Origin: JAEUNX01 sp034004685
GTDB taxonomy: Bacteria > Pseudomonadota > Gammaproteobacteria > Burkholderiales > Rhodocyclaceae
NCBI GenBank assembly: GCA_034004685.1
Contig: JAVEWG010000035.1
Location: 1 to 36,345, forward strand
Length of the DNA: 36,345 nt
Direction: 5' to 3'
The position numbers were made by a program, and so were the translations under genes. This document shows positions 32,908 through 36,345 of the stretch, piece by piece. A model generated the notes under the pieces. The model ran no database searches. It was not told the origin of the DNA and worked only from the letters and a program-made list of their open reading frames with translations. Within the stretch, counting starts at the first letter, position 1. Each line of letters begins with the position of its first letter.

Positions 32908-34101
32908 ATGGCGACGGGCGGCGCACCACGGCGCGAGGGTCCCATGGCGCTGTCGGCGCTGTTCGACGATGCGCTGCAGAACCTGTCGAAGGCCCAAGGC
33001 ACGGCGCCAGCCGGTGACGGTTTCCTGTACAGCGGCAACCGCCATGAAAGCGTGCCGCGTGCGCTGTTCCTCGACCGGCGCCTGACGCCGCTGGAACGCA
33101 ACGCCTGGCAGGTCTTCCGCCTGCAGCTCAACGACGACGGTGTGACGGCCTTTCCGACCTATGACCAGCTTCGGCCTTACCTGGCCGCGATGCCGTGCGG
33201 GGCGCAGGCCTCGCACGAGACCGTCGCGCGTGCCCTGACGCTGCTGCGACTGACGCGCTGGTTGAGCCTGGTGCGTCGCCGCCGCGATCCGAAGACCGGC
33301 CGCATCCTGGGCAACCTCTATGTCCTGCACGACGAACCGCTGACCCCCTTCGAGGCGATGCAGCTCGACCCCGACTATCTGGGTCTGGTGAGCCATGCCC
33401 TCACCCATGCCGCCAAGGCGGTGCAGATCGTCGGCATGCACACGCTGAAAGAGATCGCCGAAGACCCCCTGCTCAGTGGCCGCACGCTGCCGACGCGCTT
33501 GCAGGTGCTGGCGCAGCACCTGGCTCGGCATGGCTGGACGACGGCGAGTTATCCACAGGAGGGTGCCGACCACGAATCCGAAGAAGGCAAAGATGGCTTG
33601 CTTCGGAAGGCAGAATACCCGTCTTCGGAATCCGAAGTGGGGCAGAAACCCGCCCCCGATGGCTCTCTTCGGAATCCGAAGGAGGACCGTACAGTACGTA
33701 AGGATCGTATTGATGAAGTACGTACAGTACCGCGCGCGAAGGCGCTGCAGAACCTGCGACTGCCCGAACGATTCCTGCGCTTGAAGGAAGAGCAGCAGGC
33801 AGGGGCGATGATCGCTTTGCAGCAGGTGGAGGAGACCCAGCGACAGGCGGTGCTCGACGAGTGGGCGGCGCGCTGCCGCGGCAGCACGGTGCGCAACCCG
33901 GCTGGCTATTTGTTCGGCATCATCCAGAAGGCGATCCGCGGAGAGTTCAAGGCCTGGGCCGGCGAAGGAGAATCGGCGCCACCACAGCCGCGCTCACCAG
34001 CACCTGCATCACCATCGCCACCTGCTGCATCAAACGGTCCCGACCGCGAGGCGGCACGTGCATACCTGGCGCAGCTGCGGGCGACTCTTCGTGATTCCTG
34101 A
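32908..34101 (+). CDS. STY4528-family ICE protein (replication/regulator-like)
   Basis: 397 aa. The N-terminal two thirds match the STY4528 family of pathogenicity-island/ICE proteins: ALFDDALQNLSKAQGTAPAG, FLYSGNRHESVPRALFLDRR, LERNAWQVFRLQL and ETVARALTLLRLTRWLSLVR. The last segment is a helix-turn-helix-like region resembling plasmid replication initiators. Proline- and alanine-rich linkers follow to the end. The role in the ICE is unknown. The ATG at 32908 is 3 bp after the bisC stop; the ATG at 32944 has a better ribosome-binding site (GAGGG) and may be the true start (385 aa). Confidence 0.8.
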   Translation: MATGGAPRREGPMALSALFDDALQNLSKAQGTAPAGDGFLYSGNRHESVPRALFLDRRLTPLERNAWQVFRLQLNDDGVTAFPTYDQLRPYLAAMPCGAQASHETVARALTLLRLTRWLSLVRRRRDPKTGRILGNLYVLHDEPLTPFEAMQLDPDYLGLVSHALTHAAKAVQIVGMHTLKEIAEDPLLSGRTLPTRLQVLAQHLARHGWTTASYPQEGADHESEEGKDGLLRKAEYPSSESEVGQKPAPDGSLRNPKEDRTVRKDRIDEVRTVPRAKALQNLRLPERFLRLKEEQQAGAMIALQQVEETQRQAVLDEWAARCRGSTVRNPAGYLFGIIQKAIRGEFKAWAGEGESAPPQPRSPAPASPSPPAASNGPDREAARAYLAQLRATLRDS

Positions 34102-34109
34102 GGGACTGG

Positions 34110-34147
34110 GCTATCCCCCGGGGATGACCGGAACAGACATCCTTCCG
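34110..34147. repeat. direct repeat left of the Xre/RES pair
   Basis: 38 bp, repeated at 35178-35215 with 6 mismatches (32 of 38). The repeat contains a CCCC/GGGG palindrome and, in this copy, CCGGAA/TTCCGG arms. It lies just after the STY4528-family gene. Confidence 0.75.
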
Positions 34148-34185
34148 GCGCGACACCAGCCGGCCCGGAACCGATCAGGCAGACC

Positions 34186-34215
34186 TTGATACCATGCGTC
34201 AACTGTGCATATAAT
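34186..34215 (+). promoter_or_regulatory. sigma-70 promoter of the Xre/RES operon
   Basis: TTGATA (34186-34191) and TATAAT (34210-34215) separated by 18 bp. The -10 box is a perfect match. The transcript should begin near 34222, which excludes the ATG at 34205 and supports the antitoxin start at 34250. Confidence 0.85.
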
Positions 34216-34249
34216 GTGCGTGTTAATTCTTGCCTTCGGGAGTGACGTC

Positions 34250-34621
34250 ATGGGTTCCACCGCTTTCGCAGACGTGCTCGAATCGGCGCGCGAAGCCGGC
34301 ACGTCCCGCCTTTCCGCCACGAACATCGCCGATGCCCTGGAGATGCAATACCAGGACCTGGCCGCGCTGGCGGGCGTACATCGCAACACGCTGCGCACCC
34401 ACCCCGAGTCCCCGCGGCTGCAGGCCGTGCTGCGTGACCTGATGCGGGTGCTGTCGGCCGCCACGGCGGTGCAGCCGGATACCGCGCGTGCGTTTTTCAT
34501 GGTCAAGAACGAACCCATTCCGGCGTTCCGCCACAAGACCCTGCTGCAGTTGGTGCAGGAAGGACGCACCGACGATGCGATCGACTACCTGGAGTCGATC
34601 AGTGCAGGCTTCACCGGATGA
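34250..34621 (+). CDS. Xre/MbcA/ParS-type antitoxin (DUF2384)
   Basis: 123 aa. The C-terminal toxin-binding domain (DUF2384, MbcA/ParS/Xre) is plain: FFMVKNEPIPAF, then HKTLLQLVQEGRTDDAIDYL and the ESISAGFTG end. The N-terminal part is an Xre-like helix-turn-helix (DALEMQYQDLAALAGVHRNT). It should bind and neutralise the RES toxin and repress its own promoter. GGGAG precedes the ATG at 34250. The stop overlaps the toxin start (ATGA). Confidence 0.88.
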   Translation: MGSTAFADVLESAREAGTSRLSATNIADALEMQYQDLAALAGVHRNTLRTHPESPRLQAVLRDLMRVLSAATAVQPDTARAFFMVKNEPIPAFRHKTLLQLVQEGRTDDAIDYLESISAGFTG

Positions 34622-35145
34622 TCCTCCTCGACCTGCCGCCCGGCACCACGCTGTTTCGCGCACACACCCCGCAGTGGGCCAGTCGGCCCACCAGCGGTGC
34701 GGGTGCTGCGAGCAAGGGCGGGCGCTTCAACCGCGAAGGCGTCGCAGCGCTGTATCTGTCGCTCGACGAGATGACCGCGCTGCGCGAGTATCAGCAGACC
34801 TCGCCTTTCCTGCCACCCTGCACGATGTGCTCGTACACCGCGAACTTGCGCGGACTGGTCGATTTGCGACTGCTCCACCGAGGCGATCCATGGGACGAGT
34901 TGTGGCACGACTGGGGCGAGGATTGGCGCCATCTGAAGTTCGACCTGCACATCGAGCCGCCCACCTGGGTGTTGGCTGACATGGTGCTGGCGCATGGTCA
35001 CGCCGGCATCCTGTACCCCAGCCAGGTGAACGACGGCGGCACCAATGTCGTCGTGTACGTGGATCAGCTCAAGAACGGCAATTCGGTCGAGGTCAACGAT
35101 CCCGACGGGAAACTGCCCCGAGACCAAACCAGTTGGAAGCGTTGA
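34618..35145 (+). CDS. RES-domain toxin
   Basis: 175 aa. The RES motif residues are visible: Arg in LFRAHTP, then SKGGRFNREGVAALYLS, with Glu in the MTALREY segment and a late Ser in PSQVNDGG. RES toxins of the Xre/RES type degrade NAD+, as described for MbcT, and stop growth. The ATG overlaps the antitoxin stop by 4 bp, the usual arrangement. The pair lies inside the ICE core, between two conserved core genes, and is flanked by direct repeats, so it is cargo rather than part of the transfer machinery. Confidence 0.9.
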   Translation: MILLDLPPGTTLFRAHTPQWASRPTSGAGAASKGGRFNREGVAALYLSLDEMTALREYQQTSPFLPPCTMCSYTANLRGLVDLRLLHRGDPWDELWHDWGEDWRHLKFDLHIEPPTWVLADMVLAHGHAGILYPSQVNDGGTNVVVYVDQLKNGNSVEVNDPDGKLPRDQTSWKR

Positions 35146-35177
35146 CGTCACGGCGCTCTTTCAACGGTCAAAGCAGC

Positions 35178-35215
35178 GCTATCCCCAGGGGCTAGCCGGC
35201 ACAGACACCCTTCCG
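35178..35215. repeat. direct repeat right of the Xre/RES pair
   Basis: Second copy of the 38-bp repeat at 34110-34147 (32 of 38 identical). It begins 33 bp after the toxin stop and lies 102 bp before the next ICE core gene. Further downstream at 35287-35311 a hairpin (CGACTCG/CGAGTCG, 11-base loop) ends 6 bases before that gene's ATG. Confidence 0.75.
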
Positions 35216-35316
35216 TATCCGGCAAACCCGGCAGACGTTGGATGCGGTTTCTTGACTGACAGCCTTCCGGCCGGTGCCGATGCTGGCGACTCGTTCCTTC
35301 ACCGCGAGTCGTCGCC

Positions 35317-36099
35317 ATGGCCAACGAACCCCTGCAACTGAATCTCGGATCGCTGCGCAGCGCGATGTCGCTGACGCTGCACACCCACCACGCTTCGCGC
35401 ATCTGGCACGGCCGCGCACCGGCCGAGGGGCGCCCCGGCATCGTCGGTCTCAACGGCTTCATCAGTGTGATGAACAAGATGAAGCGCGGCGCCGAGCAGG
35501 ACGATCCCTACTCGGACTGGTGGATGCTGCGCATCGAGGACAAGCTGGCCGACACCAAGACCCGGCTGCAGACGCTGCGTGAGCAGGTGGACCAGGCGCT
35601 GGCCGACGTGCCGCCGGCACTGACCCTGGGTGAGAACATGAATGTGCAGCCGGTGAAGCTGCCGCTGTTCGTCAACGCGCAGTTCGGCTTCATGGCGGTG
35701 TACCTGCTGGCCGACTATGACGACCTCGCGCGCAAGCTGATCCTGGCGCACCACACGGCGCTGATCGACCGCAGCACGCTGGAACGCTGGCTCAACGATG
35801 GCGCGCACGCGCTGCGCAGCCTGTTCTCACTGGCCCAGCAGTACCGCTACTCCGGCACGACGCGCGACGACTTCGCGTCCAAGAACGCCGCAGCGCGGGC
35901 GGCGCTGGAGAAGTTCGGTGAGCTGCCGCAGGACGTGCTGGAAGGCACGCGCCGCTCGCGCTTTGCGCCACCCATCGCGCGGCGGGGAAACCGGCCCGAG
36001 GCGCAGGTTGCTGCACCGGCCGCTGACACCTCGGTGCCAGGCCTCACCGATGGCGCAGCCGAAGCAGCAGCGCAAGACGACGAAGGCACCCAGGCATGA
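35317..36099 (+). CDS. PFL_4669-family integrating conjugative element protein
   Basis: 260 aa. It matches the TIGR03761 (PFL_4669) family of ICE proteins: LGSLRSAMSLTLHTHHASRI, GLNGFISVMNKMKRGAEQDD, YSDWWMLRIEDKLADTK, VNAQFGFMAVYLLADYDDLA and RNTL-like helical parts. The function is unknown; the gene is conserved near the parA/parB module in this ICE family. The ATG at 35317 has a weak ribosome-binding site that overlaps a stem-loop. The stop overlaps the start of the next gene (ATGA). Confidence 0.85.
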   Translation: MANEPLQLNLGSLRSAMSLTLHTHHASRIWHGRAPAEGRPGIVGLNGFISVMNKMKRGAEQDDPYSDWWMLRIEDKLADTKTRLQTLREQVDQALADVPPALTLGENMNVQPVKLPLFVNAQFGFMAVYLLADYDDLARKLILAHHTALIDRSTLERWLNDGAHALRSLFSLAQQYRYSGTTRDDFASKNAAARAALEKFGELPQDVLEGTRRSRFAPPIARRGNRPEAQVAAPAADTSVPGLTDGAAEAAAQDDEGTQA

Positions 36100-36278
36100 C
36101 GGCATCGCCTTCAACCGGCCGCCCAGCGCGCTTCATTCCGCTGGGACAGGCGGACTTCCAGCGTCTGGAACACGCAGGCTACCTAAAGGGCCTTTTACAG
36201 CCCTTTAAAGGTAAGGGGTGTCGGCGCCGGTTTAAAACTGACCAGGTGGACCGGTTGAATTCTGGCCAGGGGCGGTAG
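36096..36278 (+). pseudogene. 5' fragment of a DUF3158-family ICE gene, cut by an IS21-type element
   Basis: The first 41 codons match the start of DUF3158-family ICE proteins: FIPLGQADFQRLEHAGYLKG and LLQPFKGKG. At 36219 the match stops and the sequence becomes an insertion-sequence end; the frame runs on to 36278 by chance. The intact protein is about 170-190 aa, so roughly three quarters are missing or displaced to the far side of the insertion. The ATG overlaps the PFL_4669-type stop, the normal coupling in this family. Confidence 0.8.
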
Positions 36279-36345
36279 CTGCCTGTCATTGCTGCAGCTG
36301 TGGATAAGTGTAGCGGAATCGCTGTCCTGAATTTCCTCCTTTCTG
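36219..36345. mobile_element. terminal part of an IS21-family insertion sequence
   Basis: The terminus begins TGTCGGCGCCGG at 36219 and contains two tandem 20-bp repeats, CCGGTTTAAAACTGACCAGG (36227-36246) and CCGGTTGAATTCTGGCCAGG (36251-36270), 16 of 20 identical and spaced 24 bp. A TGT start and multiple internal terminal repeats are characteristic of IS21-family ends. The element continues beyond the window, where istA and istB would be expected; family assignment is from the end sequence alone. Confidence 0.75.

Larger units (their letters stand above)
27594..36345. mobile_element. one end of an ICEclc/PAGI-2-family integrative and conjugative element
   Basis: Everything right of the attachment site is ICE DNA: an ICE-conserved unknown gene, alpA, parA, a HicA-like small ORF, ParB-like (BisD), DUF2857 (BisC), STY4528-family and PFL_4669-family genes in the order typical of this ICE family. 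The element continues past the window. From the orientation of the att core, the intact tRNA-Gly and the integrase gene should be at the other end. Cargo seen here is a Xre/RES toxin-antitoxin pair; an IS21-type element has inserted at 36219. Confidence 0.9.

Noticed and set aside
34205..34249. ATG at 34205 as antitoxin start
   Set aside because: It lies upstream of and within the -10 box of the promoter; the start with a ribosome-binding site is at 34250.
1..36345. CRISPR array
   Set aside because: No regularly spaced set of direct repeats was seen; the repeats found are two-copy units or hairpins.

Overview
The window is GC-rich DNA from a betaproteobacterium. A member of the Rhodocyclales (Azospira/Dechloromonas/Azoarcus type) fits best, but that is an inference from gene content: a NosD-type denitrification protein, a MetX/MetW methionine pair, an OxyR with both redox cysteines, a ProQ/FinO protein and an AmpG-type permease. 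The window joins two kinds of DNA. Positions 1 to about 27593 are ordinary chromosome. Positions 27594 to 36345 are one end of an integrative and conjugative element (ICE) of the ICEclc/PAGI-2 family.

Chromosome, left to right: the 3' part of nosD; a Do/DegQ periplasmic protease; oxyR followed by a decayed dps remnant; a rubredoxin-reductase-like flavoprotein; a minus-strand run of a divergent FeoB, a nucleoside deaminase and a YiiM-type MOSC protein; a DUF2867 protein; an NTF2-fold protein; an uncharacterised protein translationally coupled to the RNA helicase DbpA; a repeat-rich alanine/lysine lipoprotein; a minus-strand operon ampG - SMUG1 glycosylase - mak; a double-HD/HD-GYP protein; metX and metW, with a SAM-II-type riboswitch and an intrinsic terminator in front of metX; a ProQ-like RNA chaperone; a NERD-like/UvrD-like helicase; a glyoxalase-II-like hydrolase; mscL; ubiX; a CorC/HlyC transporter-like protein coupled to a LON-domain protein; mutY; and a flavin reductase.

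ICE end: an 18-bp sequence identical to the 3' end expected of a tRNA-Gly gene (27594-27611, minus strand) marks the junction. The rest of the tRNA is absent here, so this is the tRNA-distal end; the intact tRNA and the integrase should lie beyond the right edge. Inside come a conserved ICE protein of unknown function, then alpA - parA - HicA-like small ORF (position of shi) - ParB-like protein (BisD) - DUF2857 protein (BisC) - STY4528-family protein. This is the regulatory cluster that controls bistable transfer competence in ICEclc. A palindromic double operator lies in front of alpA. The core gene order is then interrupted by a Xre/RES toxin-antitoxin pair with its own strong promoter, flanked by 38-bp imperfect direct repeats. 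It resumes with a PFL_4669-family gene. The next core gene (DUF3158-like) is cut after about 41 codons by the end of an IS21-type insertion sequence that runs off the window.

The points most worth a second look are the SAM-II-type riboswitch/terminator on metX, the direct repeats around the Xre/RES cargo, the alpA double operator, the 329-bp repeat-filled gap between metX and metW, a perfect 20-bp inverted repeat that contains the ubiX stop codon, and the dps remnant beside oxyR.
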